NCBI RefSeq assembly: GCF_011752975.1
Contig: NZ_VWWP01000008.1
Coordinates: forward strand, 186,001-250,000
DNA: 64,000 nucleotides
Direction: 5' to 3'
From: Chryseobacterium sp. Tr-659
GTDB lineage: Bacteria; Bacteroidota; Bacteroidia; Flavobacteriales; Weeksellaceae
Of the stretch, positions 1-8,270 are shown piece after piece. The translations under genes and the position numbers were made by a program. Position 1 is the stretch's first letter, and every line of letters starts with the position of its first letter. The notes under the pieces were generated by a model. It made no database searches. It was given only the letters and a program-made list of their open reading frames with translations, and was not told the origin of the DNA.

Positions 1-1
1 T

Positions 2-223
2 TTTGCTTCTATTCGTATTTATGAAGGTAGCCCTACCAACGTGAGAGAGGTTTTTGCAAAGTATGATATTGCGAATGACGCTTCTTTCAGAGGACATGTA
101 GCTATGGTGATGGGTGTTTTCTATAAAAGAAACGGAGAATGGAAATTCAACGCAATCGGTGATCCAACGGCAGACAAAAAACTGGAGCAGACGATCCAGA
201 CTGTACAGATGAATTACTTATAA
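2..223 (+). CDS. TerD family protein, C-terminal end (5' truncated by window)
   Basis: The frame is open from the window edge to a TAA at 221-223 and encodes the last 73 residues of a TerD/CABP1-type protein. It begins FASIRIYEG and continues through RGHVAMVMGVFYKRNGEWKF and FNAIGDPT. This is the usual end of TerD proteins, whose beta-sandwich binds calcium and which belong to the ter tellurite and stress-resistance clusters. The next gene downstream is a TerC homologue on the same strand, which supports the call. The start and the calcium-site residues lie outside the window, so which TerD paralogue (TerD, E or Z type) this is cannot be decided. A GTG at 41 is internal and is not the start. 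Confidence 0.85.
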   Translation, partial: FASIRIYEGSPTNVREVFAKYDIANDASFRGHVAMVMGVFYKRNGEWKFNAIGDPTADKKLEQTIQTVQMNYL

Positions 224-308
224 TCTATTGTCAATCAGAATATCAATAAAATAGCAATATTTGTACACTGTACATCTATTGCTTTTATCATATAATAACA
301 TAACTCAA

Positions 309-1349
309 GTGGAACATCAAAGTATTTTAGATCTGCACCCTGGTTTGGTGTGGGGATTTGCGGTAACAGTGGTTATCATGCTGCTCCTTGACTTAGGAGT
401 ATTTAATAAAAAAAGTCACGAAGTATCTTCCAAAGAAGCTACCATCTGGTCTATTGTATGGATCTCGCTGTCTATGGTATTCTCAGGAGTGGTTTATTGG
501 GTTTTTAATACCGATGGGTCGCCTGAAAGCCATGCCTTGGCAGTGGAGAAGTTTACACAGTATCAGGCTGCTTACTGGATTGAAAAGGCGCTCTCTGTGG
601 ATAACTTATTTGTGTTTATCCTTGTTTTCGGGTTCTTTAAAGTTCCGAAATACCTTCACCATAAAGTATTGTTCTGGGGGATTATCGGTGCTTTGATCTT
701 CAGGGCAATATTCATCTTTGCAGGAGTAGGATTGATCAATCTGACGTATCTTCCTGAAATGAATATCTTCGGAGAAGCTGTAAAGATCAACGTTGTGATG
801 ACCTTATTTGGATTATTCCTTGTGTATGCGGGAATCAAATCATGGGGCGACGGTGACGATGATGATGATGAAGATTATAGCAACACAGCAGGAGCAAAAC
901 TAATTAAAAGTTTCTGGAAAGTTTCTGATAACTATGATGGAGATAAATTCTTCACCATTCAGAACGGAATTAAAATGGCAACACCGCTTTTAGTAGTGGT
1001 AGGAGTAATTGAGTTTACAGACGTTCTCTTCGCGGTAGATTCCATTCCGGCCATCTTCGCGATCTCAAATGACCCGTTTATTCTTTATACATCGAATATC
1101 TTTGCGATTCTGGGATTAAGATCATTATATTTCCTGTTGGCCAATTTTATTCACATGTTCAGCAAACTTCCTTATGGGCTGGCAATTATCCTGTCTTTCA
1201 TCGGGGTTAAAATGCTTATTGCCCCTTGGATCCATATTCCATCTCCGGTTTCATTAGGAATTGTAGGAGGAGTTTTGGTAATTTCTGTTCTTTTATCCAT
1301 CATCTTCCCTGAAAAAGAAGATAAGAAGGAAGAACTGGAAGAAAAATAA
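309..1349 (+). CDS. TerC family integral membrane protein
   Basis: A 346-residue multi-pass membrane protein of the TerC family, which is linked to tellurite resistance and metal homeostasis at the inner membrane. Typical TerC segments are visible: LLDLGVFNKKSHEVS near the N-terminus, ALSVDNLFVFILVFGFF, IEFTDVLFAVDSIPAIFAIS with acidic membrane residues, and a last helix before a charged tail rich in E and K. A strongly acidic linker (GDGDDDDDEDY) separates the two halves. I chose the GTG at 309 (VEHQSILDLHPG). An upstream TTG at 261 lies inside a promoter-like TATTTG, and the extra residues it would add do not look like the family. It follows a TerD gene by about 85 nt and is followed by a strong terminator. 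Family assignment is very secure; the substrate is unknown. Confidence 0.93.
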   Translation: MEHQSILDLHPGLVWGFAVTVVIMLLLDLGVFNKKSHEVSSKEATIWSIVWISLSMVFSGVVYWVFNTDGSPESHALAVEKFTQYQAAYWIEKALSVDNLFVFILVFGFFKVPKYLHHKVLFWGIIGALIFRAIFIFAGVGLINLTYLPEMNIFGEAVKINVVMTLFGLFLVYAGIKSWGDGDDDDDEDYSNTAGAKLIKSFWKVSDNYDGDKFFTIQNGIKMATPLLVVVGVIEFTDVLFAVDSIPAIFAISNDPFILYTSNIFAILGLRSLYFLLANFIHMFSKLPYGLAIILSFIGVKMLIAPWIHIPSPVSLGIVGGVLVISVLLSIIFPEKEDKKEELEEK

Positions 1350-1371
1350 AAAATAATCAGAATATTATAAG

Positions 1372-1401
1372 AGCCCCGGAATTGAATTCCGGGGCTTTTT
1401 T
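1372..1401 (+). terminator. Rho-independent terminator after terC-like gene
   Basis: A 10-bp perfect stem AGCCCCGGAA / TTCCGGGGCT with a 5-nt loop is followed by TTTTTT. It lies 22 nt after the TerC stop codon and ends the TerD/TerC transcript before the convergent gene. Confidence 0.93.
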
Positions 1402-1442
1402 ATGGTCGTTCGAAAGAATGAGAACAATATAATATTACAAAT

Positions 1443-2450
1443 CTAGGTTCCCTTTCCGTGCAGCAGCTTATTTATTTTTCTTCTGGTTTGCACGGAAACC
1501 TTATATGCTTCATCACGCAGCTTCTGTATCTTTCCTACAGGCTGAAAAAAGATCTTACTTTCAAAAGGATTGAATGAAAGAAGTTCATTGCTGCAATCAC
1601 GGGAATCCAACAGAGAATCTTTATTTATTTTGACCTCACCAATCTTGATGAAAGGAGATCTTTTCCACTCTACATTCAATTTGTTGATAGGCTGGTTTTT
1701 CAGGTCATAGCACACCTGGATCATAACATCCGCTGTAAAATCATTTGTTTCGAGATAGTTTTTTAAAGAATCTTTGATCTTTTGCCTTCTTCCTGTGCTT
1801 TTATCCACAGATTTAGGGCAAAGTTTTATTTTGATGATCTGATCTCCCAGTCGGTAAGCACCTACAGAATAATAATCAAATGAGAGAATAAAATCATTTC
1901 TTTTCCCGAGAAGCTTTACCATATTACGAATCATATCGACAGTTAATAAAGAGGGAATCATTTTGAGTAGCTGAAAAAGTATCTGAAAAAAACTGCTCCA
2001 TTTTTTGATGTAAAACTTATTCACAGCGGTGAATAGTTTTAAAAAAGTAGTCACAGAATTTACCGGAAATAAAGGGAAATTTACCAGAGGGTAATTGGCC
2101 AGCAATCCGCCGTTTTCATCCTTAATCTGTACCGCAAACCCATATGCAGGAATATCTTTTTTGGAATTTTTGATTTTCAATTGGGCATTGGAAAAACGTA
2201 TTGTCAGATCAAATTTTTCTTTATCAAAAAAGGGCTGAAGAGATTCAGGGATATCCGGTTCAACCCAGAAAGTTCCCTTCGCTACTGCATAGGTCTTTGC
2301 GTGGGCATTTCTGGTGGCATAATTGACATCGCTGATGGAAGAGGATTGCTCAACAAAATCGGCTATCGTTTTTTTATTGATTTCCAGAAGTTTTTTTTCC
2401 TCTTCATTCAGCTCATCAAACTTCTTATTATATTTTATAGGATTTGGCAT
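1443..2450 (-). CDS. Catalase-related heme protein (y4iL-like)
   Basis: A 335-residue protein with the layout of the catalase-related y4iL-like family, not of true catalases (480-700 aa). Visible landmarks are RNAHAKTYAVAKGTFWVEPD around residues 47-66, where H50 matches the distal heme histidine; TIRFSNAQ at 83-90; PAYGFAVQIKD at 101-111; and FDYYSVGAYRLGD at 191-203, the core region before the proximal heme segment. Members of this family are thought to bind heme and act on peroxides, but most are untested. There is no signal peptide, so it is probably cytoplasmic. It is convergent with the TerC gene and has no close partner on its strand. The start MPNPIKYNKKF is the first ATG and fits the family. 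Confidence 0.75.
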   Translation of the reverse strand: MPNPIKYNKKFDELNEEEKKLLEINKKTIADFVEQSSSISDVNYATRNAHAKTYAVAKGTFWVEPDIPESLQPFFDKEKFDLTIRFSNAQLKIKNSKKDIPAYGFAVQIKDENGGLLANYPLVNFPLFPVNSVTTFLKLFTAVNKFYIKKWSSFFQILFQLLKMIPSLLTVDMIRNMVKLLGKRNDFILSFDYYSVGAYRLGDQIIKIKLCPKSVDKSTGRRQKIKDSLKNYLETNDFTADVMIQVCYDLKNQPINKLNVEWKRSPFIKIGEVKINKDSLLDSRDCSNELLSFNPFESKIFFQPVGKIQKLRDEAYKVSVQTRRKINKLLHGKGT

Positions 2451-2682
2451 TTAGTTTTTAAATCCAATTATAACGCCAAGTTTCGGAAATTGTGTTAAGA
2501 CAGTATTACAATTATTTGAATTTTGAGTAAGCTCAAAGCCGGAAGTTGAAGCATAGAAAGGTTTTCTTATTTAAGTTGTTGATTTTTAATGCTTACATTT
2601 TGCTGTGCAATTGATCTTAACCCAAACTTGGTCTCATCAGCCCTTATAATTATTAATGAATTTGCAGAAAATAGAATCTAAA
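2451..2682. other. Intergenic region, no gene seen
   Basis: 232 nt between two minus-strand genes. It holds a short dyad TTTGAG-N4-CTCAAA at about 2522-2538 and no convincing reading frame or terminator with a T-tract. Confidence 0.4.
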
Positions 2683-3207
2683 TTAAGGTTTCCAAAACGT
2701 CCAAACCGTTCCATTATAAACGGCAAGCTGTCTTTTTACGGTATCATAAACAAGCATCCCGGCACTTGGACTGATGATATTCAAATGAGGGCTGGCTACC
2801 TTGGGCAAAACCATAGCTCTGTTATCATCGGCAAGAACCAAAATTCCTTGGGTTGTATTAGTACCACCTGCTCCCGTACTGATGGAAATTTTTGCACCCG
2901 GCTGTTCTATTCTGTCATTAGCCTGCATATCCAGGTTGGCCGTTCCACTCGTATCCACACTTAAATCAAACCAGGTATTGGTATCTTTTAAATATTTCAC
3001 TTTATGGTCTGTGGTATCAAAAATCAAGGTTCCGTTTTCTGTTATTCCGCTTTTATCTGAAACATAAGGAAGAATGATCCCCTTATTTTCTGTGTCCCCA
3101 AATTCCAGAGAAACAGATCCGTTACTTACATTATCCCGACTTATTCCGATTTGGGCGTGTATGCTTAATGCCGAAAATAATCCCATTACTATCAGTGTGT
3201 TTTTCAT
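2683..3207 (-). CDS. Secreted protein with C-terminal 'GMLVYD...W' module
   Basis: A 174-residue exported protein. A signal peptide (MKNTLIVMGLFSALSIHAQ) is followed by a mature part rich in G, S, T and N. It contains ENKGIILPYVSDKSG near residue 40, the motif shared by many Chryseobacterium surface proteins, and ends with SAGMLVYDTVKRQLAVYNG...WTFW. The same end module is seen in the gene immediately upstream and in the three-gene group at 15061-17790. It starts 24 nt after the upstream stop codon, so the two genes probably form one transcript. No enzyme motif is visible. A structural or adhesin-like surface role is only an inference. No T9SS C-terminal signal is evident, although the terminal module could serve such a role. 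Confidence 0.8.
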   Translation of the reverse strand: MKNTLIVMGLFSALSIHAQIGISRDNVSNGSVSLEFGDTENKGIILPYVSDKSGITENGTLIFDTTDHKVKYLKDTNTWFDLSVDTSGTANLDMQANDRIEQPGAKISISTGAGGTNTTQGILVLADDNRAMVLPKVASPHLNIISPSAGMLVYDTVKRQLAVYNGTVWTFWKP

Positions 3208-3231
3208 TTTTTTATTTTTAGTTTAATATGA

Positions 3232-4941
3232 TTAATCCGGGCAGGTTTGGGTACTGATGCAATACCAGCCAAAAGTAACTCCCGAATCTTGTGAAGTGTA
3301 CATCTTGAGGCATTTATTAGTGAGGTCATATACCAGCATTCCTTCTACGAAGTTGGCTGGAAGAATATTGGTCGGGTTTCCTGAGGAATTGAATTCCATC
3401 CGGTTAACAACAAATCCTTTGGTTCTAGCTTCAATAACCAACCAGGCTCCATTTCTGGATGCAGGCCAGTTGTCCTGAATCTGCTGACTGTTGTTTCTTA
3501 ATAAAGAGCTGACTCCAACTTTACTGATTAACGCCGGATTTCCAACTGTGGCTGGCGTACCCGGTTTATAGCAAGAGCAAAGTGTTACTGTAACTGTTCT
3601 CGTTGCAGTTTGAGGGCAGCTTCCGTTATATTTATCATAAGTGTAAGTTATTGTTGTTGTTCCGGCTGAAACTCCGGTCACAACACCTGTTGTACTCACT
3701 ATTGCTATTGATGTATCGGCTGAACTCCAGGTTCCTTCTGATTGAGTAGATGAAAAAGAAGAATTGCTTCCTGTACAGATATTTTGTGTGCCGGAAAGAG
3801 TACCTGCTGTAAAATTAGAACAGCAAATGACCACACCAGAATCAATGGCTGATGAATAAGTATAGCCTGCCGTATTTTTATATTCAGCAGCAAAGGTATC
3901 ATTATCTTCAACTGAATCAGCAAATCCATTAGTTCCATAAGGTCCGGAAACTACGGATTCAACTACCGTTTTCGTAGATGTAACCGCTCCATTGCTTCCA
4001 TTTTGTACACTCCCGGACTGCATTGCCGAGGCACCCGCATAATCTACAACACCGGCTTCAACGGCATCAGGACATCCGTCCCCATCACTGTCCAAATCAA
4101 AGTTATTAGAGATTCCATCATTATCCTGGTCACATAGTGCTCCAATTCTTCCTATATAAACTTCCGCCTTTTCATCAAGCTCGTAAGAAACCCTAATCGT
4201 TTTTACTGTAGCGGAACTGCTTCCAACCAATGCAAATGCACGATCATCATTAGTACCTACTCCTAGCAACGGAACATTATAGCTTATTACACCCGTAGTG
4301 GCATTATAGCCTCCATTATTTGTATTGTTAGGATTGGGTAAATCCAAAGTTCCTACTTTATATGCATCCAGATCTTGTGTAGTGGCTGTACCTCCGCTAA
4401 CAGTAATAGTAATTGTTGGGGCTCTTCCGCTTGTTCTGTAATCTACATCCTGTAATACAATCAAAACCTCGCTTATAGGGATTGGAGTGCTGTAAGTGAA
4501 CGTCACAGATCCCCGCTGATCATCAATGCCATTAGTATTCATTAGCCAAAAGGACTCTCTGGTAGCTTTTATTCTAAAATTATTGGTATAGACCGAAGGA
4601 GCACTCCCGGTTATAATTCGATTAATATTGGTGATGCCCGATTTATTTCCAGGGGTTATATTAGTGGTATTACTTCGGGTTGCAGTAATTGTTGTTGTAC
4701 CATTCCAGATAGCATTTCCTGTTTCATTATATCTTTTTATTGTAGATGCAGGCTGGCATTCAATATAATCCAATATCCCGTCATTATCATCATCTATATC
4801 ATCATAATTAGAAATACCATCACCATCAAAATCATCACTGGCTCCATATTGGGCGGAAAGGTCATGGAATAATAAAATCAGTAAAAAGATCAGTATTTTA
4901 CTACATGGTAAAGCACCATGAAACGAATAATTCTTTTTCAT
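3232..4941 (-). CDS. Secreted multidomain surface protein with TSP3-type calcium repeats
   Basis: A 569-residue exported protein with an extended signal peptide ending in LLFHDLSAQ. The mature N-terminus carries thrombospondin type 3-like Asp repeats (DDFDGDGISNYDDIDDDNDG), repeated near residue 270 (CDQDNDGISNNFDLDSDGDG), which bind calcium in known proteins. A beta-rich domain lies between them. Next comes an Ig-like, Big-type region (GTWSSADTSIAIVSTTGVV and GVSAGTTTITYTY). The protein ends in a module resembling that of its downstream neighbour (EGMLVYDLTNKCLKMYTS, then GWYCIS). This suggests a cell-surface or secreted protein made together with the smaller secreted protein 24 nt downstream. 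No catalytic motif was found. Confidence 0.8.
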   Translation of the reverse strand: MKKNYSFHGALPCSKILIFLLILLFHDLSAQYGASDDFDGDGISNYDDIDDDNDGILDYIECQPASTIKRYNETGNAIWNGTTTITATRSNTTNITPGNKSGITNINRIITGSAPSVYTNNFRIKATRESFWLMNTNGIDDQRGSVTFTYSTPIPISEVLIVLQDVDYRTSGRAPTITITVSGGTATTQDLDAYKVGTLDLPNPNNTNNGGYNATTGVISYNVPLLGVGTNDDRAFALVGSSSATVKTIRVSYELDEKAEVYIGRIGALCDQDNDGISNNFDLDSDGDGCPDAVEAGVVDYAGASAMQSGSVQNGSNGAVTSTKTVVESVVSGPYGTNGFADSVEDNDTFAAEYKNTAGYTYSSAIDSGVVICCSNFTAGTLSGTQNICTGSNSSFSSTQSEGTWSSADTSIAIVSTTGVVTGVSAGTTTITYTYDKYNGSCPQTATRTVTVTLCSCYKPGTPATVGNPALISKVGVSSLLRNNSQQIQDNWPASRNGAWLVIEARTKGFVVNRMEFNSSGNPTNILPANFVEGMLVYDLTNKCLKMYTSQDSGVTFGWYCISTQTCPD

Positions 4942-5522
4942 CGATTTGTAAGTTTTGTTGTGTTTTTTTTTATTAATTAATTTTGATCTTACTTATATTA
5001 ATCAATACCAATTAATATTGAATTTTCATCATTTGCTAATTGTCTGTATTAACCAAAAATGAGATCTTACATTTTGCTTTGGTATTTTTACCAAGCCATT
5101 ACGTTTAAATAACTCTACATTTTTAGTATCGTGGCAAATTTATATAATGCACAAAAAATATAATCATTTATAATCATTAATTATTATTAATAAAATTTTG
5201 AAAATTTCAAAAAAGTATTAATTATTTTAATTTTAATATATTGATTTTCAGTGTTTTGTATTTTAAAGAATATTAAATTGTTAAAAATATATTTTCACTC
5301 TGCGCATCGTGTTTTCTCTTGAATGAAATTGATTTATCAGCTGCATTATGAACTGATAAAAGGCGTTAATTTATTGTTTAAATTGTTTTATTGTTATGTT
5401 CCGGAGCTTTTTAAAATATAGGACAGGTATTTTGCATTTCAATCTGAACTTAAGTTATTTTTCATGACCCGGCTTTGATCTTCCGACTTTAAAAAAGACT
5501 TATCTTTGTAAAAAAATATAAT
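4942..5522. other. Long AT-rich divergent intergenic region
   Basis: About 580 nt between the divergent secreted-protein gene and the FKBP gene. The middle part (about 5130-5300) is extremely AT-rich with runs of TTAATTATT type and encodes nothing recognisable. Only the FKBP promoter at the right end is clear. Such AT-rich stretches often hold upstream control regions, but no specific site could be read. Confidence 0.5.
5474..5508 (+). promoter_or_regulatory. Bacteroidota-type promoter of the FKBP gene
   Basis: TTTG at 5474-5477 and TATCTTTG at 5501-5508 are separated by 23 nt, matching the TTTG / TAnnTTTG pattern of this phylum. Transcription would start near 5514, just before the ATG at 5523. 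Confidence 0.7.
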
Positions 5523-5960
5523 ATGGGCGTAGCAGATATGTTATTTAAACGTAAAAAAGAACTGGCAGAAAAGAATCTGAAAGACGGTAAAGAATATATG
5601 GAAGAGTATGGTAAAAGAGAAAGTGTAGTGCAGCTGCCAAGTGGTCTGCAGTATGAAATTATCACAGAAGGAGACGGTCCGAAACCAGGTCCGAAATCTA
5701 CGGTGAAATGCCACTACCATGGAACAACCATTTCCGGTAAAGTTTTCGACAGTTCTGTAAAAAGAGGAACACCTGCATCATTTCCGCTAAACAGAGTTAT
5801 TGCAGGATGGACAGAAGCACTTCAGCTGATGCCTGTAGGAAGCAAATGGAGATTGATTATTCCTCCGCATTTAGCGTATGGGGATCAGGAGATCAGCAAA
5901 GAGATCGGGCCAAACAGTACCCTTGTTTTTGAAGTAGAATTATTGGATATTAAAAAATAG
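5523..5960 (+). CDS. FKBP-type peptidyl-prolyl cis-trans isomerase
   Basis: A 145-residue protein with a helical N-terminal extension (residues 1-35) and an FKBP domain at about 40-145. FKBP landmarks are VKCHYHGTTISGKVFDSS, the active-site segment FPLNRVIAGWTEALQLMPVG, the stretch WRLIIPPHLAYG, and the closing strand STLVFEVELLDI. These enzymes speed cis-trans isomerisation of proline peptide bonds during folding. No signal peptide or lipobox is present, so this copy should act in the cytoplasm, unlike the FkpA or Mip types. It is transcribed alone, from its own promoter to a hairpin 20 nt downstream. The call is secure from motifs; its client proteins are unknown. Confidence 0.93.
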   Translation: MGVADMLFKRKKELAEKNLKDGKEYMEEYGKRESVVQLPSGLQYEIITEGDGPKPGPKSTVKCHYHGTTISGKVFDSSVKRGTPASFPLNRVIAGWTEALQLMPVGSKWRLIIPPHLAYGDQEISKEIGPNSTLVFEVELLDIKK

Positions 5961-5980
5961 TCCAAACTTAAAAATAGATT

Positions 5981-6012
5981 AAAAATTTACCTGAACTCAG
6001 GTAAATTTTTTT
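5981..6012 (+). terminator. Terminator after FKBP gene
   Basis: The inverted repeat AAAAATTTACCTGA / TCAGGTAAATTTTT around a short centre is followed by further Ts. It starts 20 nt after the FKBP stop codon. The A-tract on the left arm would also allow termination from the other side. Confidence 0.85.
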
Positions 6013-6113
6013 ATTTGTACTATATTCGTGTAGATAAATACTGAAATGATGAATGAGGAGTAAAGGATTACCTTTACAATAGATCCGGTACACACAACAC
6101 AAAATATGACTGA

Positions 6114-7064
6114 ATGAAAAAACTCTTTTACTTTTTCGCTGTTGTTGGCTTACTTGCCTCCTGTGTTTCCAAAAAGAATCAGGCCATTCAACAGAACATA
6201 CTTACCCTTAAAGACAGCTATTGTAAGGCTCCTTTCCAATATAATTACAATACCAAAATTCCGTCTTACAACTCAGATTCCATTTTAGAAAGAAATAAAG
6301 AACTGAAGGGAATCTTTACCGATCAGAGTATTTTGATTTTAAATGCTTTGGGAAATCTGGATGACGTTCATAAAATTATTGAACTTAAAAAAGACTCTTC
6401 ACTCACTTCACAAGTTAAAATTTTACAGCTTAAAACAAAGATTAACAGCAGAATTACCATTGCTTTAACCGAGCTGGATGCTGTAGCCGCAGAATTCGAT
6501 TGTGAAGGAGAAAGGGTAGCGCAGATAGGAAATTACGTAGATAACCTAAATTCTTCCAGAAATAATAAACTGATTCTGTATTCAATTATTGCAGGTGCAG
6601 CATCCTCTATTGCCGGAGGAATTATAAAAAGCGATGGCTGGGATAACGCGATTGGCATTGGAGGAGGTATTTTAGGAGCAGGTTTCGGATTGGCAACTCT
6701 CAACCCGAAAGGAAAAAAGGTTGAGTTTATTCATCAGAGAAATCTTCTGAGAGACATCTGGAAAGAAAAACTAGAATCTCCGAATTTTCCACCTTTCATC
6801 TGGTATATGTATACGGAGAAAAAATTTTCCAATAAAGAAGAACGTTCTATTATCGGAAATATGAAAGAACGATGGCTGCATTATCAGTTTGATGATAGTA
6901 AAGAAGCAGCGGATAAATCAGTAATTTTCAGTAATGGAGGATATTACAGAGCAGATGATCTGCACAATCGTGCGGCTATGCTGAATCAGATGCAGTCGGC
7001 AACAAGAACCATCAATCAGAATATTAATTATTTACTCCTGGATCTGGATAAATTGATTCTTTAG
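6114..7064 (+). CDS. Lipoprotein of unknown function with glycine-rich membrane-like segment
   Basis: A 316-residue protein with a lipoprotein signal (MKKLFYFFAVVGLLASC; lipobox LASC, with lipidated Cys 17). The middle is helical and charged. At about residues 155-200 is a hydrophobic glycine-zipper stretch (IIAGAASSIAGGIIKS, then GIGGGILGAGFGLATL) that could insert in a membrane. The C-terminal part is charged and helical. I do not recognise the family. A TATATTCG at 6021-6028 resembles a -7 element with one mismatch and may be its promoter. It stands alone between two terminated units. A cell-envelope role is inferred only from the lipid anchor. Confidence 0.75.
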   Translation: MKKLFYFFAVVGLLASCVSKKNQAIQQNILTLKDSYCKAPFQYNYNTKIPSYNSDSILERNKELKGIFTDQSILILNALGNLDDVHKIIELKKDSSLTSQVKILQLKTKINSRITIALTELDAVAAEFDCEGERVAQIGNYVDNLNSSRNNKLILYSIIAGAASSIAGGIIKSDGWDNAIGIGGGILGAGFGLATLNPKGKKVEFIHQRNLLRDIWKEKLESPNFPPFIWYMYTEKKFSNKEERSIIGNMKERWLHYQFDDSKEAADKSVIFSNGGYYRADDLHNRAAMLNQMQSATRTINQNINYLLLDLDKLIL

Positions 7065-7071
7065 AAAAAAT

Positions 7072-7096
7072 AATTGTAATAATATTTGTTACAATT
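7072..7096. promoter_or_regulatory. Probable Rrf2-type operator, site 1 (overlaps -33)
   Basis: A perfect inverted repeat AATTGTAA-N9-TTACAATT covers the TTTG -33 element of the Rrf2 gene promoter (7085-7088). A second, nearly identical site with the same 9-nt spacing lies before the partner gene at 7557-7581. The position fits repression by the product of the adjacent gene. Confidence 0.7.
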
Positions 7097-7115
7097 AAAA
7101 TTTTGTTTACCTTTG
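7085..7115 (+). promoter_or_regulatory. Promoter of the Rrf2 regulator gene
   Basis: TTTG (7085-7088), a 19-nt spacer and TACCTTTG (7108-7115) form an excellent match to the phylum consensus. The predicted start of transcription is only about 8 nt before the ATG at 7129. A compact TGTAATTACA palindrome at 7119-7128 overlaps that start. Confidence 0.78.
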
Positions 7116-7128
7116 CCATGTAATTACA

Positions 7129-7539
7129 ATGAATAATACAAGATTTGCTACGGCAGTACATATAATGACCTTATTGGCTAAAAGTCCTCAGGAGTGGCTT
7201 ACTTCTGAATGGATAGCAGGTAGCATCAACGTAAATCCGGTGATCGTCCGAAAAGAGATCAGCGTGTTGAGAGAAGCAGATATGATCATCAGCAGACAAG
7301 GGAAAGAAGGAGGAAGCCAGCTAGCCAAAGATGCCGGTAAAATTACGATTTCTGAAATCTATAGAGCTGTAAAAAACACAGATGTATTGGGAAAGAAAAA
7401 TCAGAATCCTAATCCGGCTTGTAGTGTTGGAAAAGAAATCAATGTTCATTTAAATACATTATTTGAAGAAACAGATCAGTTGGTTATTAAATTTTTAGGA
7501 GACAAGTCTTTGCAGGAATTCGCAGATCAATTCGAGTAA
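7129..7539 (+). CDS. Rrf2 family transcriptional regulator (YwnA-like)
   Basis: A 136-residue Rrf2-family winged-helix regulator. It has the family N-terminus RFATAVHIMTLLA, the recognition-helix region NVNPVIVRKEISVLREADMI, the wing SRQGKEGGSQLAKD and the helix ITISEIYRAV. It has a single cysteine (in NPACSVG), so it probably does not carry an Fe-S cluster as IscR does. It resembles the YwnA/YwnB arrangement known in Bacillus, because an NAD(P)-binding protein gene follows 62 nt later. Matching inverted repeats before both genes suggest autoregulation and control of the partner. The likely signal is electrophile or oxidative stress, but that is inference. Confidence 0.9.
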   Translation: MNNTRFATAVHIMTLLAKSPQEWLTSEWIAGSINVNPVIVRKEISVLREADMIISRQGKEGGSQLAKDAGKITISEIYRAVKNTDVLGKKNQNPNPACSVGKEINVHLNTLFEETDQLVIKFLGDKSLQEFADQFE

Positions 7540-7556
7540 AAAATTTTTTTAACCAT

Positions 7557-7581
7557 AAATGTAACAAAAATTATTACAATT
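7557..7581. promoter_or_regulatory. Probable Rrf2-type operator, site 2
   Basis: The inverted repeat AAATGTAA-N9-TTACAATT has one mismatch from the site before the Rrf2 gene and identical spacing. It sits 21 nt before the ATG of the NAD(P)-binding protein gene. Confidence 0.65.
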
Positions 7582-7601
7582 TAATTTTAAAATATACCAT
7601 T

Positions 7602-8255
7602 ATGAAAAAAGTAGCAGTAATTGGTGCAACCGGATTTGTAGGAGCACACGTAGTAACAGAATTAGCAGACAGAGGATATGCGGTAGAAGCTTTAGTGAGA
7701 GATGCATCGAAGGTAAAAACACAGGAAAATGTAACTGCAAAAAGTGTTGATGTAAACAATGTAGAAGAGCTTGCAGAAGCATTAAAAGGAAGCGATGCGG
7801 TTATCAGTGCATTCAATGCAGGATGGACGAATCCTAATCTTTACAACGATTTCCTGAACGGTTCAGAAAACATTCAAAAAGCAGTAGAACAATCAGGAGT
7901 GAAAAGACTGATCGTGGTAGGTGGTGCAGGAAGCCTTTACACACCGGATCATGTACAGATCGTAGATACTCCCGATTTTCCGGATGCTTATAAACCTGGT
8001 GCAACAGCAGCAAGAGACTATCTGAACAAAATCAAAGAAAACAAGTCTTTAGATTGGACGTTTTTCAGCCCTGCTGTGGAAATGAACCCAGCCAACGTAG
8101 GAGAAAGAACGGGAAAATACAGAACCTCATTGGAAACTCCTGTATTCGACGAAAACGGAAGAAGCCGTCTTTCTGTAGAAGATGTTGCCGTGGTTCTGGT
8201 AGACGAACTGGAAAATAATAATCACATCCGTGAACGTTTTACAGCAGCTTACTAA
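7602..8255 (+). CDS. NAD(P)-binding atypical SDR family protein (YwnB-like)
   Basis: A 217-residue Rossmann-fold protein. The nucleotide-binding motif GATGFVGAHV is at residues 8-17, followed by the basic segment LVRDASKV, AVISAFNAGW, the strand KRLIVVGGAGSL and SPAVEMNPA. This is the layout of the short atypical SDR or NmrA-like family, often annotated as NAD(P)H-binding protein. The classical YxxxK catalytic pair is not evident, so it may be a reductase with another mechanism or a redox sensor. It lies 62 nt after the Rrf2 regulator gene, with its own copy of the operator-like repeat. This strongly suggests it is the regulator's target. The physiological substrate is unknown. Confidence 0.88.
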   Translation: MKKVAVIGATGFVGAHVVTELADRGYAVEALVRDASKVKTQENVTAKSVDVNNVEELAEALKGSDAVISAFNAGWTNPNLYNDFLNGSENIQKAVEQSGVKRLIVVGGAGSLYTPDHVQIVDTPDFPDAYKPGATAARDYLNKIKENKSLDWTFFSPAVEMNPANVGERTGKYRTSLETPVFDENGRSRLSVEDVAVVLVDELENNNHIRERFTAAY

Positions 8256-8270
8256 TTGAAAAGAGCAACA

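Noticed and set aside
261-308. Longer N-terminus of the TerC protein from the TTG at 261
   Set aside because: The TTG is part of a promoter-like TATTTG and the added residues do not resemble TerC family starts. The GTG at 309 fits better.
4942-5522. AT-rich tract as a replication origin
   Set aside because: It is AT-rich but has no cluster of DnaA-box-like sequences, and neither dnaA nor dnaN is nearby.
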